A DNA stretch of 64,000 nucleotides from Nonomuraea gerenzanensis (GCF_020215645.1 NZ_CP084058.1:7998001-8062000); one strand, 5' to 3'. Counted from the first letter of the stretch, positions 18,612 through 29,969 are shown. Numbers and translations: made by a program. Notes: generated from the sequence alone by a model not told the origin.

Positions 18612-18734
18612 GCCCCGGCGTGCTTCGCGATCATCGGGGGTTCGCGCACTGATCCCTGCCGTCTTGGTGACAGCTCCGATTCCGGCTGGTCGTGGGCCAT
18701 GCCCGGGCGCACAATGGGACACGGAGGAGGGATT

Positions 18735-19010
18735 GTGAGCAAGCGATCGCGAAGACGCCGTGCTCTTTCCAGCGGCGCGCCCGCCTGGCCGCCCGGCTTC
18801 GGCCCGGGCGAACCTCACTGGACCGAGCGCGACTATCCCCCGTTCACCGATCCGCCCGGAGGCAAGGGCGGGGTGCGGGAGCCGCGCAAGCCGAAGCCCG
18901 CACCGCCCGCCCTGTCGGCCGAGGCCGTGCCGCCCGATCCGCCCGTGCGTGCGCGTGACCGGACGCTGCCGCCGCCGGAGGAGGTGACCAGGGCGTTAGC
19001 CGGGACGTGA
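18735..19010 (+). CDS. Proline-rich small protein of unknown function
   Basis: 91 residues from GTG 18735, placed after a strong GGAGGAGGG. The start is very basic (SKRSRRRRALSS); the rest is rich in Pro, Gly and Arg with no clear domain or membrane segment. Good ribosome site and G/C-biased third positions support coding. No function is recognised. Confidence 0.55.
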   Translation: MSKRSRRRRALSSGAPAWPPGFGPGEPHWTERDYPPFTDPPGGKGGVREPRKPKPAPPALSAEAVPPDPPVRARDRTLPPPEEVTRALAGT

Positions 19011-19144
19011 CCGTCCGCGGGAGCGGCGAGGGTGAGAGGTAAATTCGTCCTTTCGGAGGGCTCCATTCACCTTTCCGGATGGGACCATCTATGCAGGGAT
19101 TTATCCCAACATGGTGTGATGCATCCCAGCCAGGACGGATATCG

Positions 19145-20329
19145 ATGTCAGAGACAGAAGAGTTCCCGCTCGTCCAGTTCATGCGAGACGGGTTCGACCC
19201 CGTGGGCGAGCTAGGGCGCATCAGGGCCGAGCACCCGGTCTTCCCCATGCAGATCCCGGGCGACCAGACCGTGTACCTCGTCACCCGCTGGGAGGACGTC
19301 CGCGCGGTGCTCGGCGACCACGAGCGCTTCAGCAACGACTTCGCCGGGGTGATCGGCCTCGGCTCCAACCAGGAGGACCCGGGCGGGCTCGGCTTCCGCG
19401 ACCCGCCCGAGCACACGCGGCTGCGCAAGTACCTCACGCCCGAGTTCACCATGCGCCGCCTGCGCAGGCTGGAGCCGCGGATCGAGGCCATGGTGGCGGA
19501 GTACCTCGACCGGATCGAGGCCAAGGGCGCGGCCGCCGGGATGCCGGTGGACCTGGTCGAGGAGTTCTGCCTGCCGATCCCGTCGCTGGTTGTGTGCGAG
19601 CTGCTCGGCGTGCCGTACGACGAGCGCGCCGACTTCGTCAAGCTCAGCAAGGACCGCTTCGACTTCACCGCGGGGCCTGAGGCGTCGCTGCAGGCGATCA
19701 ACGACGCGATGACGTACCTGACGGACCTCGTGGCCAGGGAGCGGCAGCACCCCGGCGACGGGCTGCTCGGCCAGCTCCTGCGCGAGCACGGCGACGAGCT
19801 CGACGACCGCACGCTCGCCAGCATGGCCGACGGCCTGCTGACCGGGGGCCACGACACCAGCACCAGCATGCTCGCGCTCGGCACGCTGTGGCTGCTGCGC
19901 AACCCCGAGCAGGCCGCCAAGGTGCGCGAGGTGGACGGCTACGTCGTGGACGTGGTCGAGGAGCTGCTGCGTTACATGACGGTCGTGCAGGTCGCCTTCC
20001 CGCGCTTCGCCCGCGACGACCTGGAGCTGCACGGCGTACCGATCAAGAAGGGCGAGATGGTGCTGTGCTCGCTCACCGGCGCCAACCGCGACTCCGCCCT
20101 CGGCGGTGACATGGACGAGGTGCGGCCCGGCCGGGAGACGGCGGGCTCGCACCTGGCGTTCGGCCACGGCATCCACCGCTGCATCGGCGCGCCGCTCGCG
20201 CAGATGGAGATGCGCATCGCCTTCCCCGCGCTGCTGCGCCGCTTCCCCGGCCTGCGCGTCGCCGGCGAGGTGCCGTTCAGGGAACTCGCTATTGTCTACG
20301 GCGTCAAAGAGCTACCCGTCGCCTGGTAG
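19145..20329 (+). CDS. Cytochrome P450
   Basis: 394 residues, a normal soluble bacterial class I P450. The I-helix has GGHDTSTS (about residues 232-239), the ExxR pair is in EELLRYM, and the heme loop FGHGIHRCIG carries the thiolate Cys at about 346. ATG 19145 fits the family start (SETEEFPLVQF); an upstream in-frame ATG at 19079 is less likely. It needs ferredoxin and ferredoxin reductase, and neither is adjacent. Substrate unknown. The HAD-like gene follows 18 bp downstream and may be co-transcribed. Confidence 0.93.
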   Translation: MSETEEFPLVQFMRDGFDPVGELGRIRAEHPVFPMQIPGDQTVYLVTRWEDVRAVLGDHERFSNDFAGVIGLGSNQEDPGGLGFRDPPEHTRLRKYLTPEFTMRRLRRLEPRIEAMVAEYLDRIEAKGAAAGMPVDLVEEFCLPIPSLVVCELLGVPYDERADFVKLSKDRFDFTAGPEASLQAINDAMTYLTDLVARERQHPGDGLLGQLLREHGDELDDRTLASMADGLLTGGHDTSTSMLALGTLWLLRNPEQAAKVREVDGYVVDVVEELLRYMTVVQVAFPRFARDDLELHGVPIKKGEMVLCSLTGANRDSALGGDMDEVRPGRETAGSHLAFGHGIHRCIGAPLAQMEMRIAFPALLRRFPGLRVAGEVPFRELAIVYGVKELPVAW

Positions 20330-20347
20330 AGCGGTTACGTTCGCTGT

Positions 20348-21079
20348 GTGAACGAGCCTGTCATCGACCTGACCGCGATCAGCGCCGTCGTGTTCGACAC
20401 CGACGGCGTGGTCACTGACACCGCTCGGGGGCACGCGGCCGCCTGGAAACACGTCTTCGACGCGTTCCTGCGCGGCCGCTCGGCGCCGTTCGACATCCGC
20501 GACGACTATCTGCGCCACGTGGACGGTCGCCCGCGCCTCGACGGCATCCGCACGTTCCTGGCCGCGCGCGGCATCACCGTGCCCGAGGGATCGCCCGACG
20601 ACGAGCCGGGCGCGCCCACCGTGCACGGGCTGGGCCTGGCCAAGGACCGCCTGTTCATGGAGCAGGTGGACAAGTACGGCGTGGCCGCCTTCCCCGCCGC
20701 GGTGGCGCTGCTGCACGAGCTGCGGCACCGCGGCGCCCGGACGGCCGCCGTCTCCGCCAGCCTGCACGGACGCAAGCTGGTGGGCTCGGCGGGGGTGATG
20801 CACCTGTTCGACCTGATGGTCGACGGCAACGACGCCGCGCTGCTGAACCTGCCCGGCACCCCCGACCCCGGGCTCTTCCTGGAGGCGGCCCGGCGGCTGG
20901 ATCTGCCGGCGGCCAAGGTCGCGGTGGTGGTGTCCGCGCTGCCGGGGATCGAGGCGGGAGGCAAGGGCGGGTTCGGCCTGGTGATCGCGGTGAACGCCGG
21001 AAACGGTGGCGATCGCGGGGTTGTGCCGGAGTTGGGGGAGATCGAGGTGCGCGGGAGGGTTCTACCCTTGACGTCGTGA
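20348..21079 (+). CDS. HAD-superfamily protein (beta-phosphoglucomutase-like) with eroded motifs III/IV
   Basis: 243 residues starting at GTG 20348. Motif I FDTDGVVTDT is intact with both aspartates, and the cap begins AAAWKHVFDAFL. The usual motif III lysine (KPxP) reads GTPDPGLFLEA. The usual motif IV acidic pair (VxED) reads VVVSALPGIEAG. Loss of both the Lys and the acidic residues predicts a weak or dead phosphatase/mutase, although the fold appears complete. Its stop overlaps the start of the DUF4031 gene (GTGA), so the two are translationally coupled. No sugar phosphorylase gene is adjacent. Confidence 0.85.
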   Translation: MNEPVIDLTAISAVVFDTDGVVTDTARGHAAAWKHVFDAFLRGRSAPFDIRDDYLRHVDGRPRLDGIRTFLAARGITVPEGSPDDEPGAPTVHGLGLAKDRLFMEQVDKYGVAAFPAAVALLHELRHRGARTAAVSASLHGRKLVGSAGVMHLFDLMVDGNDAALLNLPGTPDPGLFLEAARRLDLPAAKVAVVVSALPGIEAGGKGGFGLVIAVNAGNGGDRGVVPELGEIEVRGRVLPLTS

Positions 21080-21348
21080 CCGTTCTCATCGATCCGCCCG
21101 ACTGGCCGGGGCCGCGCGGCCTCATGTGGTCGCATCTCGTCAGCGACAGCTCCCTGGATGAGCTGCACGAGTTCGCGGAGCTGCTGGGGGTGCCCGAGCG
21201 GGCGTTCGACCGGGATCACTACGACGTGCCCGAGACCGTGCACGCGCGGGCGGTGGCCCTGGGGGCGCAGGCGGTCAGCTCCCGTGAGCTGCTGCGGCGG
21301 CTGGTCGCGGCGGGGCTGCGGCGCCGCAAGCGCCATCTGCCCCGTTAG
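21076..21348 (+). CDS. DUF4031 domain protein
   Basis: 90 residues, a complete DUF4031 domain: TVLIDPPDWPGPRGLMWSHLVSD at the start, then LHEFAELLGVPERAFDRDHYDVP, and a basic C-terminus RRRKRHLPR. The function of this family is unknown. GTG 21076 overlaps the HAD stop, and its own stop overlaps the convergent HD gene by 4 bp. Confidence 0.88.
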   Translation: MTVLIDPPDWPGPRGLMWSHLVSDSSLDELHEFAELLGVPERAFDRDHYDVPETVHARAVALGAQAVSSRELLRRLVAAGLRRRKRHLPR

Positions 21349-22148
21349 CGCTGCTGCAGGGTGGTCAGCTCCGCCGTCATGTTGGTCCTGGCTCGCTCCT
21401 CCCACAGGGCGCGGGCGCGCGGGGTGCGGTAGAGGGCGGTGGTGGCGAGCAGGCGGCGCAGCACCGCCGAGCGGCCCTCGGCGAACGCGGCGTCGGGGAC
21501 GTGGGCGTACTCCTGGCGGATCGCGCGGGCGTAGTCGTCGTAGCCGGGGCCTGCCAGGACGGCCAGGTCGGCGTCGCACAGGACGGCGCCGTTGCGGTCG
21601 CCGGGGGTTTGCGTGTCGTGGGCGGCGGTGAGGCGGACCAGTCTGGCCGTCTCCGCCACCCTGCCGGGCGGGACGCCGCAGCGGGGGAGGCGGGCCTGGG
21701 CCAGCTGGGCGCTGCGTTCCTCGTCCCAGCCTGGGCGGCCGTCGTAGATCGCGTCGTGGAACCAGGCTGCCAGGCGTACCGGCGCCAGGTCGGCGGCCTC
21801 GGGGGCGAGGTCGTCGACGGCGGTCAGGACGGCGGTCAGGTGGGCGCGGGTGTGGTAGCGGCGGTGCGGCTCCGCCCAGCGCGCGATCAGCTCGGCCCCG
21901 AGCGCGAGCGCGGCGGGCGCGTCCCCCGCCAGCGCGATCCAGCCACGCACGAGCTCCGCGCCGCCCCTCGCTGGCGCGCCGCCGTGCGCATGCGCGTCAC
22001 CTCGTGCAGGCGCATCGCCGCGCGCGGACGCATCGCCCTGCGCGGAGGCATCGCCCTGCGCGGACGCATCGCCGTAGGCAGGCGCGTCGTCGGGCGCGGG
22101 TGTCGGTGGGTGGTCGGCGATCACGATCCCACCGTACGCGGGCCTCAT
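21345..22148 (-). CDS. HD-domain metal-dependent phosphohydrolase-like protein with repeat linker
   Basis: 267 residues from ATG 22148. After a short start come about five hexapeptide repeats of the type GDASAQ/GDASAR (residues 25-60). The HD-like domain follows: PHRRYHTRAHL, AAWFHDAIYDG (the HD pair) and LCDADLAVL (distal Asp). Proteins of this kind are often annotated as predicted metal-dependent HD phosphohydrolases of unknown substrate. The repeats look like a recently expanded flexible linker. The start may instead be a later GTG, but the repeats remain in frame. Confidence 0.8.
   Translation of the reverse strand: MRPAYGGIVIADHPPTPAPDDAPAYGDASAQGDASAQGDASARGDAPARGDAHAHGGAPARGGAELVRGWIALAGDAPAALALGAELIARWAEPHRRYHTRAHLTAVLTAVDDLAPEAADLAPVRLAAWFHDAIYDGRPGWDEERSAQLAQARLPRCGVPPGRVAETARLVRLTAAHDTQTPGDRNGAVLCDADLAVLAGPGYDDYARAIRQEYAHVPDAAFAEGRSAVLRRLLATTALYRTPRARALWEERARTNMTAELTTLQQR
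22011..22080. repeat. 18-bp minisatellite within the HD-protein gene
   Basis: Units close to gcatcgccctgcgcggac occur about four times. Each encodes one six-residue repeat, so copy-number change would keep the frame. Confidence 0.75.
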
Positions 22149-22153
22149 GGTGT

Positions 22154-22159
22154 TAGGGT
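22154..22159 (+). promoter_or_regulatory. Putative -10 (TAGGGT) of the hydroxyacid oxidase gene
   Basis: TAGGGT matches TAGRRT and would start transcription near 22166. That excludes the far-upstream GTG at about 22110 as start codon of the next gene. Confidence 0.35.
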
Positions 22160-22199
22160 CCTCGGCATCGGGTCGAATGCGGACAAGGAGCCACGGCGC

Positions 22200-23385
22200 C
22201 TGCCCCGGTGGCGGGAGCTGCGCCGGGTCGCGCCCGGGCGCCCGCGCTGGTCGGGGGAGGCCAGGGTCGAGGCGGCGGCCGACGTGGCGGAGCTGAGGCG
22301 GCTGGCCAGGAGGCGCGCCCCCCGCATGGTGTTCGACTACGTGGACGGCGCCGCCGAGGGCGAGCGGTCGATGGCCAGGGCGACGGAGGCGTTCGACCGG
22401 GTGGAGTTCGCCCCGCACGTGCTGCGCGACGTCGCCGAGGCGCCCACGTCCGTCGAGATCCTGGGCAGGCGGATCGCGATGCCGGTGGTGCTCGCCCCGA
22501 CCGGGTTCACGCGGATGATGCACCGCGAGGGCGAGCGGGCGGTGGCGCGGGCCGCCGAGCGGGCGGCGGTGCCGTACACGCTGTCCACGATGGGCACCAC
22601 GGCGGCAGGGGACGTGGCCGCCGCCGCGCCGGGCGGGTGGAACTGGTTCCAGCTGTACGTGGTCCGCGAGCGCGCCCGCAACCTGGAGCGGCTCGCCCTG
22701 GCCGCGGACGCGGGCATGGACGTGCTGGTGGTGACGGTGGACGTGCCGGTGGCCGGGGCGCGGCTGCGCGACGTGCGGCACGGGCTGACGATCCCGCCCT
22801 CGCTGCGCTGGCGCGGCGTGCTGGAGGCGGCGCGGCATCCGGCGTGGTGGTTCGACTTCCTGACCGGCGAGCCGCTCAGGTTCGCCACCGTGGAGGGCGC
22901 CCCCGACGACATGGCGGGGCTGACGAATCTGATGTTCGACCCCTCGGTGACGGTCGCGGACCTGGAGTGGATCAGGTCGGCGTGGCAGGGGAAACTGCTG
23001 GTCAAGGGCGTGCAGCGGGTGGACGACGCCAAGGAGCTGGCCGCCGTGGGAGTGGACGGGCTGGTGGTGTCCAACCACGGCGGGCGCCAGCTCGACCGCG
23101 CCGCCACCCCGCTGGAGCTGCTGCCGGAGGTGGTGGAGGCGGTCGGCGACCGTACGGAGGTGTTCCTCGACGGCGGGGTGCGGAGCGGGGCCGACGTGGC
23201 CGCCGCGGTCGCGCTGGGCGCCAGGGCGTGCTTCGTCGGCCGCGCCTACCTGTACGGGCTGATGGCCGGGGGTGAGCGGGGCGTGGCGCGGGTGCTGGAC
23301 CTGCTCCACGCCGAGCTCGTACGGACGTTGCAGCTGCTGGGGGTCCGGGGCGGGGTCGAAGGGCTCACCCCGGACCTGGTGCGGC

Positions 23386-23399
<14 letters not shown>
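22200..23399 (+). CDS. FMN-dependent alpha-hydroxyacid oxidase/dehydrogenase (LldD family), possible CTG start
   Basis: About 399 residues. Typical motifs are FDYVDGAAEGE at the start of the barrel, LAPTGFTRMMHREGE, WFQLYVV, the FMN lysine LLVKGV, the active-site SNHGGRQLD and the phosphate loop FLDGGVRSGADV. The enzyme oxidises L-lactate or a related 2-hydroxyacid with FMN. No ATG, GTG or TTG is in frame between the probable promoter (22154) and M43 (ATG 22327). CTG 22200 has AAGGAG 9 nt upstream and would give the family's normal N-terminus (LPRWRELRRV). The start is therefore a proposal. Its 3' end overlaps the convergent beta-helix gene by 14 bp. Confidence 0.88.
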
Positions 23400-25524
<2,125 letters not shown>

Positions 25525-25557
25525 TGCTGGGCTCCTCACGAACGGGGGGTGGTGAAG

Positions 25558-25567
25558 AGAGCGCTCT
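25558..25567. promoter_or_regulatory. Palindromic operator AGAGCGCTCT upstream of the beta-helix gene
   Basis: A perfect 10-bp palindrome just downstream of a TTGACA box (minus strand, 25605-25600; 17 bp to a weak CACGCT). It is placed to block transcription. The core resembles LacI-type and other sugar-repressor sites. Which regulator binds is unknown; the neighbouring ROK protein is the obvious candidate. Confidence 0.5.
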
Positions 25568-25620
25568 ATCGAGCAGAGCGTGCCTGCGGCCCGCACTTCT
25601 GTCAATGCTTGATTTAACTT

Positions 25621-26811
25621 CTACGCAATAGTGGTGACCGACGACGGATACGCGGCGTCGCCGAAGAACGGCTCGATGACCAGCGTCGCCGCGCCCAGCG
25701 CCACCGCGTCGGGGCCGAGCCGCCCGAGCACCACCGACTCCGGCTGGAACGGCTGGGCCTGCGTGTTCGCCGCGGTGGCCGCGCGGATCCCGCCGAGCAG
25801 CCGCCCGCCCAGCATCAGCCCGGCCCAGCCCCCGATCACGATGCGCTCGGGGTTGAACAGGTGCACCAGCGATGACAGGCCGGCGCCCAGCAGCTCGACG
25901 CTCTCCCCGATCACCGGCGAGCCCTCCTCCAGCAGCCTGGCCAGCGCCGCCTCCTCGTCGGCCGAGTCCGCCTCGACACCGGCCCGCTCCAGCATGGCCT
26001 CGGCCCCGAGGTAGGCCTCCAGGCAGCCGCGCGCCCCGCACCGGCACGCCCGCCCGCCGGCGACCACCTTCAGGTGCCCGACCTCGCCCGCGGCCATGCC
26101 CGCGCCGCGGTAGATGCGCCCGTCGGTCACGATCGTGCCGCCCACGCCGGACCCGACGAGCAGGATGATGGCGTCGCGGGTACCCCTGCCCGAGCCGAAC
26201 CACAGCTCGGCCTGCCCCATGGTCTTGGCGCCGTTGTCCAGCACCAGCGGCAGCGTCGTGCCGGCCCGCAGCAGCGCGCCGAGCGGCACCGCCTCCCAGC
26301 CGAACGTCTTGGCCCGCACCAGCCCGTCGGGGCCCGGCTCGACGATGCCGGGGACGCCCACGCCCACGCCGAGCACCTGCCCCGGCGGCACCTCGCCCTC
26401 GGCGATGACGGCGTCCACGCCGGTCAGGATGTGGCGGGCGACCAGCTCGGGGTCGTGCTTGGCCGAGCGGACCGCGTAGTGGGCCCTGGCCCGCACGTTC
26501 ATCTCCAGGTCGAACAGCTCCACCTTGACCTGGGTCTCCCCCACGTCCACGCCGACGGCGTAGCCGTAGGCGGGGTTGACCTTGAGCAGCACCCGGGGCC
26601 TGCCGCCGTCGGAGTCGACCTGCCCGGCCTCGACGATGACGTTGTCGGCGAGCAGGTCGCCGGTCATCGTGCTGACCGTGGCGGCGCTCAGCCCGGTCTG
26701 CGCGGACAGCTCGTTGCGGCTGGCGGGGCCGCCGAAGTAGAGCGCGCGCAGCAGCATCGCCCGGTTGCCCCGGCGCAGATCTCGTACGGTCTTGCGCCCT
26801 GACGTGCCCAT
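25621..26811 (-). CDS. ROK-family transcriptional repressor
   Basis: 396 residues. An N-terminal winged helix (LSAQTGLSAATVSTMTGDLL) is followed by a ROK sugar-kinase-like domain. That domain has the phosphate-like DVGETQVKVELFD and the zinc motif GEVGHLKVVAGGRACRCGARGCLEAYLG with all three cysteines. Such NagC/XylR-type proteins bind a sugar or sugar phosphate and release DNA. It lies between the secreted beta-helix gene and the divergent ABC importer, so it probably represses both and perhaps itself. Confidence 0.93.
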   Translation of the reverse strand: MGTSGRKTVRDLRRGNRAMLLRALYFGGPASRNELSAQTGLSAATVSTMTGDLLADNVIVEAGQVDSDGGRPRVLLKVNPAYGYAVGVDVGETQVKVELFDLEMNVRARAHYAVRSAKHDPELVARHILTGVDAVIAEGEVPPGQVLGVGVGVPGIVEPGPDGLVRAKTFGWEAVPLGALLRAGTTLPLVLDNGAKTMGQAELWFGSGRGTRDAIILLVGSGVGGTIVTDGRIYRGAGMAAGEVGHLKVVAGGRACRCGARGCLEAYLGAEAMLERAGVEADSADEEAALARLLEEGSPVIGESVELLGAGLSSLVHLFNPERIVIGGWAGLMLGGRLLGGIRAATAANTQAQPFQPESVVLGRLGPDAVALGAATLVIEPFFGDAAYPSSVTTIA

Positions 26812-26884
26812 TCTCGTCCCCGTCCCTGTCGAAGTCCGCCGCCATGTTAGTTCACGGGCCGAAGTACCCCGCCAACCGGTGTTA

Positions 26885-26920
26885 CCAAAGCGTTTCCTGA
26901 CTTTCTTCGGACCTTAGATT
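26885..26920 (+). promoter_or_regulatory. Probable promoter/operator of the sugar ABC operon
   Basis: In the 144-bp divergent gap, the imperfect palindrome ccaaagcgtttcc (26885-26897, LacI/cre-like core AAGCGTTT) lies upstream of TAGATT at 26915-26920, a likely -10. Just past it, GACC...GGTC forms a small dyad. ROK binding here is inferred. Confidence 0.4.
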
Positions 26921-26955
26921 ATGGTCTGGGCCATCCCCCCGATGAGGAGATGGCA

Positions 26956-28167
26956 ATGAGCCGAGGACTTGTGCGAGGCGTCGTCGTGGCGGCCCTCGTG
27001 AGCGGGCTGGCCGCGTGCGGTGGCGACGACGGCGGCCAGGGCGCGGGCAAGGAGCTGACGTTCTGGATGTACCAGGACCGAACCCCGCAGGCGGGCCAGG
27101 TCATGGAGCGGGTTCGCCAGGACTTCGAGAAGGCCAATCCCGGTGTCACGGTCAAGATCGTCAAGATCCCCAAGGACGACTACAACACCAAGCTGGGCAG
27201 CGCCGTGGCCAGCAAGAGCGCGCCCGACGCGGGCATACTCGACCAGCCGCTGGTCTCCAAGTACGCCCTCGACGGCACGATCAAGGAGGTGCCCGCCGGG
27301 CTCATCGACGAGGCCGACTACTACAAGGGCGCGCTCGACACCAACCGCGCGGGCGGCAAGCTCTACGGCCTGCCGCAGGACCAGACCACGGTCGCCCTCT
27401 TCTACAACAGGAAGCTGGTGCCCACGCCGCCGAAGACCTGGGACGAGCTGAAGCAGGTCGCCGCCCGGGTGCACGCCGCCGACGCGAACGTGGCCGGGAT
27501 GAACGTGCCCAAGGGCGACGGGTACGGCGCCTGGATGTTCCCCGGCATCGTGCACGGCGCGGGCGGCGAGATGGTGGACGACGCCGGCAAGAAGGTGCTG
27601 TTCGACCAGCCGCTGGCGGTGGAGGCGCTGCAGCTCTGGGTGGACCTCCAGGAGTCGTCGCCCCGCAAGATCACCGACTCGGACAAGCCGTTCGAGAACG
27701 GCCTGGCGGCCATGACGATCTCCGGCCCGTGGGACGTGCCGACGATCAAGGAGCAGTTCCCCGACCTGGACTTCGGCGTGGCGCCGCTGCCGTACAAGAC
27801 CGAGCCGGCCGGCAACATCGGCGGCGAGGACTCCGTGGTCTTCGCCACGAGCAAGAACCAGGACCTGGCGTGGAAGTGGCTGGCGTTCCTGTCCGATGCG
27901 CGGAACAACGGCGCGGTCGCCGACGCGTTCGGCGGCTTCCCCGTGCACCTCAAGGCGCAGGTGCCCGCGGGCGGGCCCGAGCAGGCGGCCTTCCTGGAGC
28001 AGCTCAAGGTCGCGCACGCGCGGCCCGCGGTGCCGCAGTGGATCCAGGTCAACGACGAGATCATCGCTCCGGCCATCGAGTCGGCGCTGACCGGCAAGGC
28101 CACGGCGCAGCAGGCGCTGACGGACGCGGCCGGCAAGACCCGCTCCCTGCTCGGCTGGAACGGCTGA
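26956..28167 (+). CDS. ABC transporter sugar-binding lipoprotein
   Basis: 403 residues from ATG 26956, which is better spaced from GAGGAG than ATG 26950. The lipoprotein signal ends VSGLAAC, so the Cys is lipidated. The mature part is a family 1 extracellular solute-binding protein: LTFWMYQDRTPQ, FEKANPGVTVKIVKIPKDDY, AMTISGPWDVPTI and TSKNQDLAWKWLAFLSD. It captures an oligosaccharide outside the membrane and hands it to the two permeases that follow. First gene of a four-gene operon ending in a GH35-like enzyme. Confidence 0.93.
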   Translation: MSRGLVRGVVVAALVSGLAACGGDDGGQGAGKELTFWMYQDRTPQAGQVMERVRQDFEKANPGVTVKIVKIPKDDYNTKLGSAVASKSAPDAGILDQPLVSKYALDGTIKEVPAGLIDEADYYKGALDTNRAGGKLYGLPQDQTTVALFYNRKLVPTPPKTWDELKQVAARVHAADANVAGMNVPKGDGYGAWMFPGIVHGAGGEMVDDAGKKVLFDQPLAVEALQLWVDLQESSPRKITDSDKPFENGLAAMTISGPWDVPTIKEQFPDLDFGVAPLPYKTEPAGNIGGEDSVVFATSKNQDLAWKWLAFLSDARNNGAVADAFGGFPVHLKAQVPAGGPEQAAFLEQLKVAHARPAVPQWIQVNDEIIAPAIESALTGKATAQQALTDAAGKTRSLLGWNG

Positions 28168-28168
28168 C

Positions 28169-29128
28169 GTGGCGGCTCCCGTACTGGAACGGGTGACGAC
28201 GGGACCCGGGAGGCGCGCCAGGCGCCGCCCGGGCGCCCGGCACCGCGACCACCTGATCGGCTGGCTGCTGGTCGCCCCGGCGCTGGCCTACTTCGTCATC
28301 TTCCTGCTGTACCCGGCCCTGTCCGCGCTCTACTACAGCTTCACCGACTGGAACCTGCGCACCGAGGCGAGCTGGGTGGGCCTGGCCAACTACGCCGACC
28401 TGCTGTTCGACGACGTGAAGTACCCGCACTTCTGGAAGTCGGTGAGCGTCACCCTGCAGTACACGCTCATCGCCGTGCCGCTGACGCTGGTCGCCGCGCT
28501 GGCGCAGGCGCTGCTGCTGAACGCGGTCAGGCGCGGCGCGAACCTGTTCAGGCTGCTGCTGTTCCTGCCGGTGGTCACGGCGGAGGCGGCGGTGGGCGCG
28601 ATCTGGCGCTGGCTCTACGACCCGCAGTACGGCCTGATCAACACGCTGCTCGGGCTGGTCGGCATCCCGGGGCAGAACTGGCTGAACACCCCCGAGCTGG
28701 TCATCCCGGCGCTGGCGTTCATCGCCGCCTGGCAGTGCGGCATCTCGATGATCATCTATCTGGCGGGGCTGAAGGGCATCCCCGGCTCGATCCAGGAGGC
28801 GGCGGTCATCGACGGGGCCGGGCCGTGGCAGCGGTTCTGGCGGGTGACCTTCCCGATGTTGCGGCCGACCACGTTCTACCTGCTCGTTACGGGCGTCATC
28901 GCGGCGCTGCAGGTGTTCGGCCTGGTGTACGTGATCTTCTCGGGGAACGGGCGCAGCGTCACCGGCGGCCCCGAGCAGTCGGGGCTGACGTACGTGCTGC
29001 ACCTGTACCTGTTCGCCTTCCGCTACGACGCCATGGGCGCGGCCTGCGCGATGTCGTTCATCCTGCTGGTCTTCATCATGATCGTCACCGCGCTGCAGTT
29101 CCGGTTCGTCAGGCAGGAGGCCGCGTGA
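28169..29128 (+). CDS. ABC sugar transporter permease, MalF type
   Basis: 319 residues from GTG 28169, one base after the previous stop. Six membrane helices; the EAA loop reads IQEAAVIDGAGPWQRFWRVT, the docking site for the ATPase. The start of the first helix (GWLLVAPALAYFVIFLLYPA) is typical of MalF/UgpA proteins. It pairs with the next gene. No ATPase gene is in the operon, so a shared MsiK-like ATPase elsewhere probably powers it. Confidence 0.93.
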   Translation: MAAPVLERVTTGPGRRARRRPGARHRDHLIGWLLVAPALAYFVIFLLYPALSALYYSFTDWNLRTEASWVGLANYADLLFDDVKYPHFWKSVSVTLQYTLIAVPLTLVAALAQALLLNAVRRGANLFRLLLFLPVVTAEAAVGAIWRWLYDPQYGLINTLLGLVGIPGQNWLNTPELVIPALAFIAAWQCGISMIIYLAGLKGIPGSIQEAAVIDGAGPWQRFWRVTFPMLRPTTFYLLVTGVIAALQVFGLVYVIFSGNGRSVTGGPEQSGLTYVLHLYLFAFRYDAMGAACAMSFILLVFIMIVTALQFRFVRQEAA

Positions 29129-29958
29129 GAAGGCTCTCCATGTATGTCACGCTGGTGCTGCTGGCCGCCGTGTCGGTGGTGCCGTTCCTGTGGATGCTGG
29201 CCACCTCGTTCAAGCACGGGCCCGACATCTACACCAAGACGCCGAACCTGCTGCCGCTGGACAAGAAGACCGGCGAGTGGGCGGCCACCCTGGACAACTA
29301 CGCCTACGTGCTCGACGTCGGCGGGCTGGGGAACGCCTTCGTCAACAGCGTCTGGGTGTGCGCGATCCTGGTGCCGGCCAAGCTGCTCATCGACGCGCTG
29401 GCCGCCTACGCGTTCGCGCGCATCCCGTTCCCCGGCCGCGACAAGCTGTTCGTGATCATGCTGGGCGGCATGATGGTGCCCGCGATCACGCTGCTGGTGC
29501 CGCGCATCCACGTCACCCAGTCGCTGGGCATGTTCGACTCCGGCTGGGGGCTGATCGTGCCGAACATCGCCTCGGTGCTCGACATCTTCCTGCTGCGCCA
29601 GTTCTTCCTGTCGCTGCCCGGCGAGCTGGAGGAGGCCGCGCTGATCGACGGCGCGGGCCGGATGCAGATCTTCTGGCGGATCGTGCTGCCGCTGTCGAAG
29701 CCCGTGCTGGCGGTCGTGACCATCACCAGCTTCCTGTTCCACTGGAACGACCTGGTGTGGCCGCTGCTGGTCACCAACGACCCCGAGCTCTACACGCTGC
29801 CGCTGGCCCTGCAGCAGCTCGTCGCCAGCCCGGACGGCGGGCGCGCGTACTACATCATGGCGGGCGCCACGCTCGCCGTCCTGCCCGTGATCGCGGTGCT
29901 GCTGGTCTTCCAGCGCCGCATCCTGCAGGGCATCGCCTTCACCGGTCTCAAAGGTTAG
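29125..29958 (+). CDS. ABC sugar transporter permease, MalG type
   Basis: 277 residues; GTG 29125 overlaps the previous stop (GTGA), giving translational coupling. Helices run from YVTLVLLAAVSVVPFLWML onward, and the EAA loop reads LEEAALIDGAGRMQIFWRIV. The ending LQGIAFTGLKG is the usual MalG-type C-terminus. It forms the channel with the MalF-type protein. Confidence 0.93.
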   Translation: MRRLSMYVTLVLLAAVSVVPFLWMLATSFKHGPDIYTKTPNLLPLDKKTGEWAATLDNYAYVLDVGGLGNAFVNSVWVCAILVPAKLLIDALAAYAFARIPFPGRDKLFVIMLGGMMVPAITLLVPRIHVTQSLGMFDSGWGLIVPNIASVLDIFLLRQFFLSLPGELEEAALIDGAGRMQIFWRIVLPLSKPVLAVVTITSFLFHWNDLVWPLLVTNDPELYTLPLALQQLVASPDGGRAYYIMAGATLAVLPVIAVLLVFQRRILQGIAFTGLKG

Positions 29959-29969
29959 GAGAGATCACT

